A stretch of DNA of 64,000 bases. Origin: a virus. Location: IMG/VR virus record IMGVR_UViG_3300022562_001990, positions 1 to 64,000 of that record, one strand, 5' to 3'. The notes below the pieces were generated by a model. That model did not search any database and was not told the origin of the DNA. It worked only from the letters and a program-made list of their open reading frames with translations. The position numbers and the translations under genes were made by a program. Positions 44,585 to 51,886 of the stretch are shown here, one piece after another (the stretch's first letter is position 1; every line of letters begins with the position of its first letter).

Positions 44585-45631
44585 GTGGGCCGACGCGATA
44601 CGACAGCGGCAGATCTGGACTTCTTCCATGCCCTCCTTGACGACGGCATAGGGAAGGCCGCTGCTGACCTTGCACCCGAAACAGCGGAGGCACTAGGTGT
44701 CAAAACGGTCTCGCCGAGCATCCTCTCCCAGCTTGAAGAACAAGCAGGGGCTGACGATTCTCCTGCCCAACAAGCCCAAGCCGAAACCCAAGCCGAAGAT
44801 AACGAGCCTGAGCAAGAGGAAGGCTCTGTTCAAGGTGAACCACAGCAGCCCGAAGAGGCCGTAGAAGCCTTCGACGTAGGCGGGGCTCCCGCCATCGACG
44901 AAGAGCCAGTCCTCGAGGAGGGCGAAGAACCAGCTCCAGAGCCGGAGCTGCCGTCCCGAACGACTCATGGGAAGATGTTTACGGACAGGCGGGGACACCC
45001 TCTTCAGATGTTCGACATCCTCAACATGCGCTACGGAGAGGACTGGGCGGAGTGGGAGCCGGACACGCTGTGGTGGGCGCTGCGGAGAGACTTCGGACCG
45101 GTCGGAGAGATCGCCAGGAACAAAATCCAAGCGCTTTCGCTGGCTGCGGTCACCGACGTCCCGTGGCTGGACTGGGACACCTTCGAAAACTGTGGCCAGG
45201 CATGGAATGATTTCGTTCCGATCTTCGGAGCGTTTCAGCCCATGACCCCGATGCAGGTTGCCTTCACCGTCCAGGTCTTGCGCGGAATTCGTGCGGACGA
45301 GGAGTTCGCCTGGGAGGTCAAGGCGTACATAGCTGCGGTGCTGGATGACCATGGCTGGGTTTACGCACCGGAAGAATGGTTCGACGGAGCGCAGGAAGTG
45401 CTCGACCGCAAGGAGTGGACCGTCGGGATGAAGCTCGAGGTCAGGAACGCCTGGGAGCAAATCCAGCACGTCCCACCCGAGGAAATCGAGTGGGATGACA
45501 AGGATCCCATCGGGGTCCACCTCCTGAAGCTCTTTGTAGTGAAGCGATATCTCGAAGGCCGCGAAGCGCTTCGTCAGGAAGTGCCCGGAGTTTCCAGCTC
45601 TTCTGTTACTCAAAGCCCGCCTGTGCCATGA
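44585..45631 (+). CDS. Head-region protein of unknown function
   Basis: 348 residues, GTG start. The N-terminal 120 residues are acidic and Gln/Glu/Pro-rich, probably disordered. The C-terminal 200 are folded and tryptophan-rich (YGEDWAEWEPDTLWWALRRD). No recognised domain. It is in the portal unit, between the 43436 gene and a 63-residue gene. Confidence 0.6.
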   Translation: MGRRDTTAADLDFFHALLDDGIGKAAADLAPETAEALGVKTVSPSILSQLEEQAGADDSPAQQAQAETQAEDNEPEQEEGSVQGEPQQPEEAVEAFDVGGAPAIDEEPVLEEGEEPAPEPELPSRTTHGKMFTDRRGHPLQMFDILNMRYGEDWAEWEPDTLWWALRRDFGPVGEIARNKIQALSLAAVTDVPWLDWDTFENCGQAWNDFVPIFGAFQPMTPMQVAFTVQVLRGIRADEEFAWEVKAYIAAVLDDHGWVYAPEEWFDGAQEVLDRKEWTVGMKLEVRNAWEQIQHVPPEEIEWDDKDPIGVHLLKLFVVKRYLEGREALRQEVPGVSSSSVTQSPPVP

Positions 45632-45819
45632 TGGATGCGAAGAAAACAGACGACTTTGAGGCTGCTCAGGAGATCGGGCGTATGATCTCCGAGTTCCGGC
45701 TAGAGTTCATGGATCGCATCAGAGAATCAATCGAGGAAGAAGCAGACCGGGTTGTCGAGGAGGGTTTTGACCCAGCTCGCGGCCGGGGCAGAGGCCCGCT
45801 GTGGGCGCAAGGGGGCTAA
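45628..45819 (+). CDS. Small acidic helical protein
   Basis: 63 residues starting at the ATG that overlaps the previous stop. An amphipathic helix (AAQEIGRMISEFRLEFMDRI) followed by an Arg/Gly-rich tail. Unknown function; kept for its context and coupling. Confidence 0.5.
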   Translation: MMDAKKTDDFEAAQEIGRMISEFRLEFMDRIRESIEEEADRVVEEGFDPARGRGRGPLWAQGG

Positions 45820-45821
45820 CT

Positions 45822-47078
45822 ATGACGAACCACTTTTCCTACCTGTACGAAGACGACGAAAAAGACTTCTTCCAAGACCTGGCCAAGGAGGCTGCTGAAG
45901 CGGAGCTTCCGCGCGCCAACGTGCCCGTGGTCAAGACAGCGAGTGCCAAGTCGTCAAACGTGAACGGATTCGAGAAGGTTGCCTCGCGCCTCGAGAACGA
46001 CCTGTTCATCGTCAAGACCGCCGGCCCATCGGGCATTTGTCTTGGCGCAGTTCGCCGCGGACTTGGCCACTTCGACAACATCATCAACCAGGTCGACATG
46101 GATGCCGAGCAGGCTGCTGAGCTCTTTGACAAGGTTGCCGCCGAGACCATCCAACACGACCTCGAGATTGCTCGCGCCGAGCTCTACAAGCTTGGCGGAG
46201 AGGAGTACTCCGAATGGATCGATGACGAGATCCGCGGAGCAGGGCTCGAGCTTGTGAAGGCTGCCGAGCTCGACAAGGAAGCACTCCTTGGCCTTGCTCG
46301 AACCTTCCGTGCCGCCAAGACTGGCCTCGAGGCGACCAAGGGACTTGGCTTTGCCGCAAGGACAAAGTCTGTCATGGGCGCCCCCCGTCGAGCATGGAAC
46401 GCAAGAAGGGTCGAGGTTGCCAATGCGGCCCGTGACACAGCAAAGGTCCGCCTTGGAAAAGCTGAAAAACAGCTCGAGGGCGTACAGGCGAAGGCTGTTG
46501 CCGAGCAGAAAAAACTCTCCCGGCTCCCAGCGGGACTACGGGCGCAGGTGGGGCCTGGCATAACGGCTCGTTCCGAGCGCGCAGTCCAGAAGGCTACGGG
46601 CCAGGTTGAGAAGCGCACGGGGCAACTGGAAAAGGCGCGGACCAAGCACATCGATCGGAAAGACATTCAGCAAGGCAAGGCTCCCCGGAGCAAGCAGCCG
46701 AAGGTCGAGGCTGAGCCGACCAAGCCTGCGGCTGGCACTGCTCCAGAGCCGTCTGCGGCGGCGCAGCAGCGAGACAAGCTGCAGCGCAACCAGGAGATGT
46801 CAGAGGTTGAACGGCAGCGCTCTGCGGAGCAGGCCGGCAACGCGGCCAAGGGAACAGAGGCCGGAGGAAAGGGCGAGTCTCGTGCGGCCGCCTCGGAGGG
46901 AGCTGCCGGAGAAGGGGCCACGCTCAAGGGTTCCTACGAAAAGATGCGCGACCAGGGATGGGGATCTCTGTCGGGCGCCGAAAAACAGAAGCTTATCAAC
47001 GCGGGTCTGGCGACAGTCGTTGGTCATCGCGTGATCCTTGGCAAAGGACTGGTGACAGGCGGCGAGGGGCTGATCTAA
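45822..47078 (+). CDS. Alanine-rich protein upstream of the portal
   Basis: 418 residues from the ATG at 45822, which has an AAGGGGG site. The first 160 residues are a folded helical domain (YLYEDDEKDFFQDLAKEAAE). After residue 180 it is a long Ala/Lys/Glu/Gln-rich helix or disordered region, then a short C-terminal domain. A scaffold or core protein near the portal is possible but not shown. Confidence 0.55.
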   Translation: MTNHFSYLYEDDEKDFFQDLAKEAAEAELPRANVPVVKTASAKSSNVNGFEKVASRLENDLFIVKTAGPSGICLGAVRRGLGHFDNIINQVDMDAEQAAELFDKVAAETIQHDLEIARAELYKLGGEEYSEWIDDEIRGAGLELVKAAELDKEALLGLARTFRAAKTGLEATKGLGFAARTKSVMGAPRRAWNARRVEVANAARDTAKVRLGKAEKQLEGVQAKAVAEQKKLSRLPAGLRAQVGPGITARSERAVQKATGQVEKRTGQLEKARTKHIDRKDIQQGKAPRSKQPKVEAEPTKPAAGTAPEPSAAAQQRDKLQRNQEMSEVERQRSAEQAGNAAKGTEAGGKGESRAAASEGAAGEGATLKGSYEKMRDQGWGSLSGAEKQKLINAGLATVVGHRVILGKGLVTGGEGLI

Positions 47079-47098
47079 AAAGAGGCTAGGCATCTCGC

Positions 47099-49147
47099 AT
47101 GGCAGGCGAAGAACTCAGCGGCCTGGGAGGTCGAGACAGACGAAGGGGAACGGTCTATCCGTCGCCCTTCTTCGACATTGCTCAGACCTACATGCCGCCC
47201 ACCGTGAAGGAGCTCTTCCGGTGGTGCCAGTACTTCTTCTACAAGGACCCGATGATCGGCTCCGTTGTGACGAAGATTGCCGAGTATCCGGTCACGAACT
47301 TCGTCTACAACGCCGACCAAAAGCATGTCCGCGATGGGTGGCAGGAGATCCTCGAGGACACGCTCAACATGAAGCCGTTCCTCATCGAGATCGGCCTAGA
47401 CTACTTTTGCTACGGCAACGCATTCATCTCCATCAATCTTCCGTTCATTCGCTGGATTCAGTGCCCTCACAAAGGGTGCAACCAGATGCACAAGCTGTCG
47501 GACCCGGAGTTCGAATACCAGTTCAAGAACTACGAGTTCCACATGCGCTGCAAGGGATGTAGCGCCCAGACGGTTGGCAAGATTGTCGACAGGCCAGTGC
47601 GAGACCGCACAGGCATCAACTTCGTCCGATGGGATCCGAAGAACATCGACATCCACTACAACCCCATCACGGGCCGGTCGAAGTATCGCTACCGTATTCC
47701 GAACAAGATCCAAAAGGCCATCCAGCAGGGAATCCGAGAAATCCTCGTCGACATCCCGGAGGTCTTTCTCAATGCGATGAAGAAGAGGCGCGATATCGCC
47801 CTCTCCGACCAGAACATCTTCCACTTCAAACGCCCAACTCTTGCAGAGCAGGACATGGGTTGGGGCAAGCCGCTCATCATTCACTCGATGGGGCGCATGT
47901 TCTACCTCTACGTTCTTCGTCGCGCTCAGGAGGCAATTGCCCTGCAGCGCATCATGCCGCTTGAGTTCATCTTCCCGCAGGCGAACGCACAGCAAGACCC
48001 CTACCAGCACGTCAATCTCTCGAGCTGGCAGGGGACAGTGCAGACAGAAATCCGCAAATGGCGCATCGACCCCAACTACATCTCGGTCGTGTCGGTGCCT
48101 CTTGGTTTCGAGAGATTGGGGGGCGACGGCCGAGCTCTCTTGCTAGGACCCGAGATCGAAGTCACGAACAAAGAGATCACGGGTGGCATGGGCGTCCCCA
48201 TCGAATTCGTTTTCGGCGGCCTGTCGTGGTCAGGCTCGAGCGTGTCCCTGAGGACTCTTGAGAACCACTTCCTTCTCTACCGAAGGCTCCTGCTCAGGTT
48301 CGTCAACTGGGCAAAGAACCGGATCAGGCTCTACCTCTCGCTTCCAGACGTGGACATCGGCTTCACCGAGTTCAAGATGGCGGACGACATCCAGCGCAAG
48401 CAGATCGTCATCCAGCTCAACGCGGCGAACAAGATCTCCGACCACACCATGCTCACCGAGCTCGGCTTCGACTACGACGACGAGCAGGCCATGATCGAGA
48501 AGGAGTCGGAGGCAAGGAACCGGATTCAGGCCATCACAATGAAGGCCCAGACGGAGGCCCAGGGCGAGGCTCAGATCATCCAGGCCAAGTACCAGGCCAG
48601 GGCCCAGGAGGCCATGAACGAAGCCATGGGGCAGTCCTCCGGCGGCCAGCCAGGCCAGGAGGAGCAGGCCCAGGGGCAGGCCACTCAGGGCCAGGAGGGA
48701 CAGGCACCTCCTCAAGAAGGCCAGCCGCCCCAGGAGGGCCAGGAGCAGCCACAGCAGGCCCAGCAGCCACAGCAGGCGGCCTCATCCAGCGAGCTCGCCC
48801 AGGACCAGCAGATGGCCCAGCAGGCAGCTCAGCAGGAAGCCGGGGCCGTGGAGGGGCAGGCCGCCGGACAGGCCGGTGAGCAGGCCGGGGCCCCCGCGGG
48901 AGGCCAGGTCCTCGAGCTCGACGCCTCGAGGGTCGCCAAGCAGTGGGCCAACCGGATCGCACAGCTCTCGCCCGACCAGCAGGGCCAGGTACTCAACGAG
49001 CTACGGCAGAAGATGCCGAACATGGCCCGAATCGTCGAACAGCTACTCATGCAGATGGGCCCCGGCGGTACAGCCGGCGAGGCTGCCGAGCGCATGAAGC
49101 CACTTCCGCAGGCGGCGCCGCCGCGGCGTGAAGGAGGAGTCGTCTGA
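47099..49147 (+). CDS. Portal protein
   Basis: 682 residues. The order of the core fits phage portals: an N-terminal helical region, a beta domain (KPFLIEIGLDYFCYGNAFIS), the stem/clip helices, and the region from 300 to 450 (MPLEFIFPQANAQQDPYQHV, VTNKEITGGMGVPIEFVFGG). A zinc-binding insertion is visible (C122, C127, C151 and C154). The C-terminal 200 residues include a very Gln/Ala/Gly-rich low-complexity stretch and a final helical piece. The portal forms the dodecameric DNA gate at one capsid vertex. Confidence 0.75.
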   Translation: MAGEELSGLGGRDRRRGTVYPSPFFDIAQTYMPPTVKELFRWCQYFFYKDPMIGSVVTKIAEYPVTNFVYNADQKHVRDGWQEILEDTLNMKPFLIEIGLDYFCYGNAFISINLPFIRWIQCPHKGCNQMHKLSDPEFEYQFKNYEFHMRCKGCSAQTVGKIVDRPVRDRTGINFVRWDPKNIDIHYNPITGRSKYRYRIPNKIQKAIQQGIREILVDIPEVFLNAMKKRRDIALSDQNIFHFKRPTLAEQDMGWGKPLIIHSMGRMFYLYVLRRAQEAIALQRIMPLEFIFPQANAQQDPYQHVNLSSWQGTVQTEIRKWRIDPNYISVVSVPLGFERLGGDGRALLLGPEIEVTNKEITGGMGVPIEFVFGGLSWSGSSVSLRTLENHFLLYRRLLLRFVNWAKNRIRLYLSLPDVDIGFTEFKMADDIQRKQIVIQLNAANKISDHTMLTELGFDYDDEQAMIEKESEARNRIQAITMKAQTEAQGEAQIIQAKYQARAQEAMNEAMGQSSGGQPGQEEQAQGQATQGQEGQAPPQEGQPPQEGQEQPQQAQQPQQAASSSELAQDQQMAQQAAQQEAGAVEGQAAGQAGEQAGAPAGGQVLELDASRVAKQWANRIAQLSPDQQGQVLNELRQKMPNMARIVEQLLMQMGPGGTAGEAAERMKPLPQAAPPRREGGVV

Positions 49148-49494
49148 TGGCATCCGCAACTCCGATCAGGGCCTCCTTTGGCAACAGCGACCATGGCGTG
49201 TTCCACGCCGAGAAGTTCAGCATGTTCGAGGACGAGGACCTTGAGCGCTACGCTGATCTCCGAAACCGGGCCAATGATGCCTCCAACGGCATCAAGATCG
49301 AAATGATGCGAGAATACTCGCGGAAGACGACAACCCGGGAAGGTTCGGGCCAAGACCAGGTCGTGACCACCAGCGAAGAAATCGTACTTGTGGTTCACTA
49401 CTGGGCTAAGGAACCCCAACGCACCAAAGGAGACAGCGATGAAGAACTTCAAGAAGCTAAAAAAGATTGGTCAGGCGAGCGCTCGGCTGGTTAG
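49147..49494 (+). CDS. Small head-region protein
   Basis: 115 residues, TGATG overlap with the portal gene. Beta and helix mix, with EEIVLVVHYWAKEPQRT near the end. Its 3' end overlaps the start of the holin-like gene by 56 bases in another frame. No recognised family; possibly a head-completion protein by position only. Confidence 0.5.
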   Translation: MASATPIRASFGNSDHGVFHAEKFSMFEDEDLERYADLRNRANDASNGIKIEMMREYSRKTTTREGSGQDQVVTTSEEIVLVVHYWAKEPQRTKGDSDEELQEAKKDWSGERSAG

Positions 49495-50113
49495 TGCCCT
49501 GGCGCTCGTTTGCGCGCTCGGCATCATCACCACGCCTCACCTGGCACTTGCCCAAAGCGATGCTGGGATTGCGGCCCCTGCCGAACCGGCCGCGGATCCC
49601 GCTCCTGCGCCAGAGCCAGCCGCCGATCCCGCCCCTGCGCCAGCGCCGGAAGAACCCAAGGCAGAAGCCCCCGCCGCTGAACCAGCTCCTGCTGCAGGCG
49701 GAACAGCGCTCCAGAAGCTCAGTGACGAAGTCATGGCGATCTTACTTCCCATCCTTGGGACGCTCGCTACCGGACTCGCCGGACTTTTGCTCGCGTGGCT
49801 CCGTAAGAAGTTCAAGATCGACATTGGCGACAAGCAGCTCGATGCGTGGGCCAAGATCGCAGGCAAGGCGGCTAACCGCGCCGGCGAATGGGCGCGCAAC
49901 AAGCTGAAGAGTGCCACTGAGGGCAAGGCCATCCCTGGTCCGGAGATCCTCGAGGTTGGTGTGAACTGGGCAATCGAGGTTGGAAAGGCTGCCGGCCTGC
50001 CCGACATCGGACGCGAGAAGCTCGAGGGCCTGATCGAAGCCCACTTGTTCGAGCGCCGCAAGGACCCCTCGGATCCCCTTCCCATGGACGTGGAAGCTCC
50101 CTCCGAGGCCTAA
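49439..50113 (+). CDS. Signal-peptide protein with holin-like (LLH-type) domain
   Basis: 224 residues from the ATG at 49439 with an AAAGGAG site. An N-terminal signal peptide (SALALVCALGIITTPHLALA, cleavage after ALA), a Pro/Ala-rich linker of about 55 residues, one membrane span (VMAILLPILGTLATGLAGLL followed by RKKFKID) and a C-terminal amphipathic helical domain (WAKIAGKAANRAGEWARNKL). The last two parts match the layout of LLH-type phage holins. An exported linker ahead of it is unusual. A lysis role is likely but inferred. Confidence 0.6.
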   Translation: MKNFKKLKKIGQASARLVSALALVCALGIITTPHLALAQSDAGIAAPAEPAADPAPAPEPAADPAPAPAPEEPKAEAPAAEPAPAAGGTALQKLSDEVMAILLPILGTLATGLAGLLLAWLRKKFKIDIGDKQLDAWAKIAGKAANRAGEWARNKLKSATEGKAIPGPEILEVGVNWAIEVGKAAGLPDIGREKLEGLIEAHLFERRKDPSDPLPMDVEAPSEA

Positions 50114-50556
50114 TGCCCGAAGCAGGAAAAGAGTCGAAGGAGGCAAAGCAACCCTCCTTCGACCCCCACAAGCTCCTTGACCAGCTCAAGGGCATTGTCA
50201 CCGAGAACAAGAAAGCGACCGGCGGTGGAAAGTCATGGGTGGGAACCCTGATCATCATCGCGGTCGTCCTTGCCGGCATTGCCCTCTGGTCATGGATCTC
50301 TTGGGGACGCAACAAGGAGCTCGCGAAGCTCCGGCACGAAAAGAACAAGGCCAAGATCCTGAAAGAGAAAGCCGAAGTCGACGCGAAGGTGGCCGAGGGT
50401 CACAAGGTAGTCGAAGAAGCCCAGAAGCGGATCGACAGTGCCGAGGAGAAGCTGCGTATCATCGACGCAGACATCCGAGCAGAGGAGAAACGCTATGAGG
50501 CTGATTTGCGCGCTATTGACTCTATCCGTTCTTGGCGGGACGCCGGCATTCGCTAA
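50113..50556 (+). CDS. i-spanin-like membrane/coiled-coil protein
   Basis: 147 residues. One membrane span (VGTLIIIAVVLAGIALWSWI) at residues about 44-63, then a long charged coiled coil (KLRHEKNKAKILKEKAEVDA). This is the topology of an inner-membrane spanin, which spans the periplasm to disrupt the outer membrane. The next gene overlaps it by 62 bases in another frame, an arrangement reminiscent of Rz/Rz1. Confidence 0.55.
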   Translation: MPEAGKESKEAKQPSFDPHKLLDQLKGIVTENKKATGGGKSWVGTLIIIAVVLAGIALWSWISWGRNKELAKLRHEKNKAKILKEKAEVDAKVAEGHKVVEEAQKRIDSAEEKLRIIDADIRAEEKRYEADLRAIDSIRSWRDAGIR

Positions 50557-50956
50557 CCCGCCGCCGCCCAGGGCAAAGAACATTCCCGAGTGCAAGCTCG
50601 TCACGACCAAGGATGGTCGCGAGCTCTGCGCCTACGAGCTCGACGAATGGGTCGCAGTACTCAAGGCCGATGCTCTCATCAGTCACCAGTACGTCATTCT
50701 CGGGAAGCTCGAGGAGCGGGTGGAGATCCTCGAGGAGCAGAAGATCGACTTTCAGAAACAGATCGCCGCTCTCACGTCGAACGAAGCCCTTCTCATCGAG
50801 AGGAACAACAAGATCACGCAGGATCTCATCGACCTAGATAAAAAATATCAGGAAGAGCGAGTGCGGCCCAGGTGGGGATCTCCCCTGGCCTGGACCGCCG
50901 CCGCTGTATCAACAGCCGTGCTCGCTGGATTCCTGATCAGAGACGCGGTCGACTGA
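50495..50956 (+). CDS. Exported coiled-coil protein with C-terminal span
   Basis: 153 residues from the ATG at 50495. A signal peptide (MRLICALLTLSVLGGTPAFA), then a periplasmic region with a coiled coil (EILEEQKIDFQKQIAALTSN), and a C-terminal membrane span (WTAAAVSTAVLAGFLIRDA). There is no lipobox cysteine, so it is not a classic o-spanin; it may be a variant outer partner or have another periplasmic role. It overlaps the spanin-like gene before it. Confidence 0.55.
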   Translation: MRLICALLTLSVLGGTPAFANPPPPRAKNIPECKLVTTKDGRELCAYELDEWVAVLKADALISHQYVILGKLEERVEILEEQKIDFQKQIAALTSNEALLIERNNKITQDLIDLDKKYQEERVRPRWGSPLAWTAAAVSTAVLAGFLIRDAVD

Positions 50957-50957
50957 C

Positions 50958-51446
50958 CTATCCCTCAAATTCGTCGAGAAAACTCGTCTGCCGAGAGGCG
51001 TTGGTTCTGCTCGGCTCTTGTCGTTGGTTTGGGGCCGGTTGATGAAGAGTGCTCCCCCCGAGCGGAATGGCCCCGCCGATGCTCGGTTGCATACTGGGCT
51101 GCAGACCCCCTCCCGCTGCGGTCATTGCTGCGACCGGTAGGATGGGATAGCCCTTCTGTTGCCATTTCCCCACGAAATGGGAATACACGAGGCTACCAGC
51201 GGCGATCATCGCGGCCCAGACACATGCCCCGAAGAATGTCTTGAGCCACCCCATCGCAGGAGATGCCGCCGCCGCTGTCGCCGGAGCGGATGCTGCGAGG
51301 TTCACCTGCGCTTTGTTGAGAACGAACCCGTGTGCAGGGATTGTGATCACTGCCGCGGCTGCGCCCTTCAGTACCGTGGTCGTATGGCTGGCATTACCCC
51401 CGAATTGAGGCTGCCAGCCACCGTCCTTTTCTCTGTAGAAATACAT
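50958..51446 (-). CDS. Small membrane protein (MYFY start)
   Basis: 162 residues with an AAAGGAGG site before the ATG and a GGCATAAG motif 23 bases upstream. A central hydrophobic stretch (FFGACVWAAMIAAGSLVYSH) is a probable membrane span; the C-terminal 60 residues are Pro/Gln/Ser-rich. It begins MYFY, like its neighbour (MYIY). Convergent with the exported coiled-coil gene, with no space between the stops. Confidence 0.6.
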   Translation of the reverse strand: MYFYREKDGGWQPQFGGNASHTTTVLKGAAAAVITIPAHGFVLNKAQVNLAASAPATAAAASPAMGWLKTFFGACVWAAMIAAGSLVYSHFVGKWQQKGYPILPVAAMTAAGGGLQPSMQPSIGGAIPLGGSTLHQPAPNQRQEPSRTNASRQTSFLDEFEG

Positions 51447-51469
51447 CGGACCTCCTTTCTTCTCCGATT

Positions 51470-51477
51470 CTTATGCC
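51470..51477 (-). promoter_or_regulatory. Candidate phage promoter motif GGCATAAG (copy 4)
   Basis: GGCATAAG on the minus strand, 23 bases before the ATG of the 50958 gene and followed by AATCGGAGAAGAAAGGAGG. Its TAA is also the stop of the upstream minus-strand frame at 51471. Confidence 0.55.
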
Positions 51478-51731
51478 TGCGCAGGCTCGGTATGCCTGGT
51501 TGACCGCGGAGAGAGGAGGAGGATTCCTCGTCGAAGGAGCTCGAGAGAGAGAGCTGTCGCCGATGCCCAGAAGATCATCCTGCTTCCGAGCGATACCAAC
51601 GCCCCACCGAGAGCGACAACATTGTTGGCGGTTTGCCCGAAAGCAGATTGAGCAACGGGGACGGTTCGTGACGGCAAAACCTGCTTGGTTCTTGCCGTCG
51701 GTGTAGTTTCGTGCGTTTGATAGATGTACAT
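51471..51731 (-). CDS. Small membrane protein (MYIY start)
   Basis: 86 residues. Begins MYIY, has a hydrophobic region (NNVVALGGALVSLGSRMIFW, then ASATALSLELL) and ends in an Arg-rich stretch. The ribosome-binding site is weak. A GGCATAAG motif lies 128 bases upstream. It resembles the next minus-strand gene in its first residues and layout. An overlapping frame (51394-51783) looks less protein-like. Confidence 0.45.
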   Translation of the reverse strand: MYIYQTHETTPTARTKQVLPSRTVPVAQSAFGQTANNVVALGGALVSLGSRMIFWASATALSLELLRRGILLLSPRSTRHTEPAQA

Positions 51732-51859
51732 GGATGGTTAGTTTTCTTGTAGTTGAGGGGTTGAAGAGGTGTTTCCGGTGCAATCGGATTCTTGATAGTA
51801 TTTTTCGTGCTTTGGCTCCTCTTTGAGGGGATACAGCGGTAGATTCTTTCCACGATCTT

Positions 51860-51867
51860 CTTATGCC
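51860..51867 (-). promoter_or_regulatory. Candidate phage promoter motif GGCATAAG (copy 5)
   Basis: GGCATAAG on the minus strand, between the polymerase start (51887, +) and the small membrane gene at 51471 (-). The divergent gap of 155 bases otherwise holds an A/T-rich stretch and a small CCTC/GAGG hairpin. Confidence 0.5.
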
Positions 51868-51886
51868 GGGACGATGTAGGTGACTG

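Noticed and set aside
48600-48900. Gln/Gly/Ala repeats in the portal gene as a possible frameshift or repeat expansion
   Set aside because: The frame stays open and the segment is followed by a normal helical C-terminus, so it is a low-complexity linker and not a break.
51394-51783. Minus-strand frame of 129 residues overlapping the two small membrane genes
   Set aside because: It is Arg/Cys/Ser-rich and lacks the hydrophobic segments found in the two other frames, which also have better starts. The GTG frame at 51575-51853 was rejected for the same reason.
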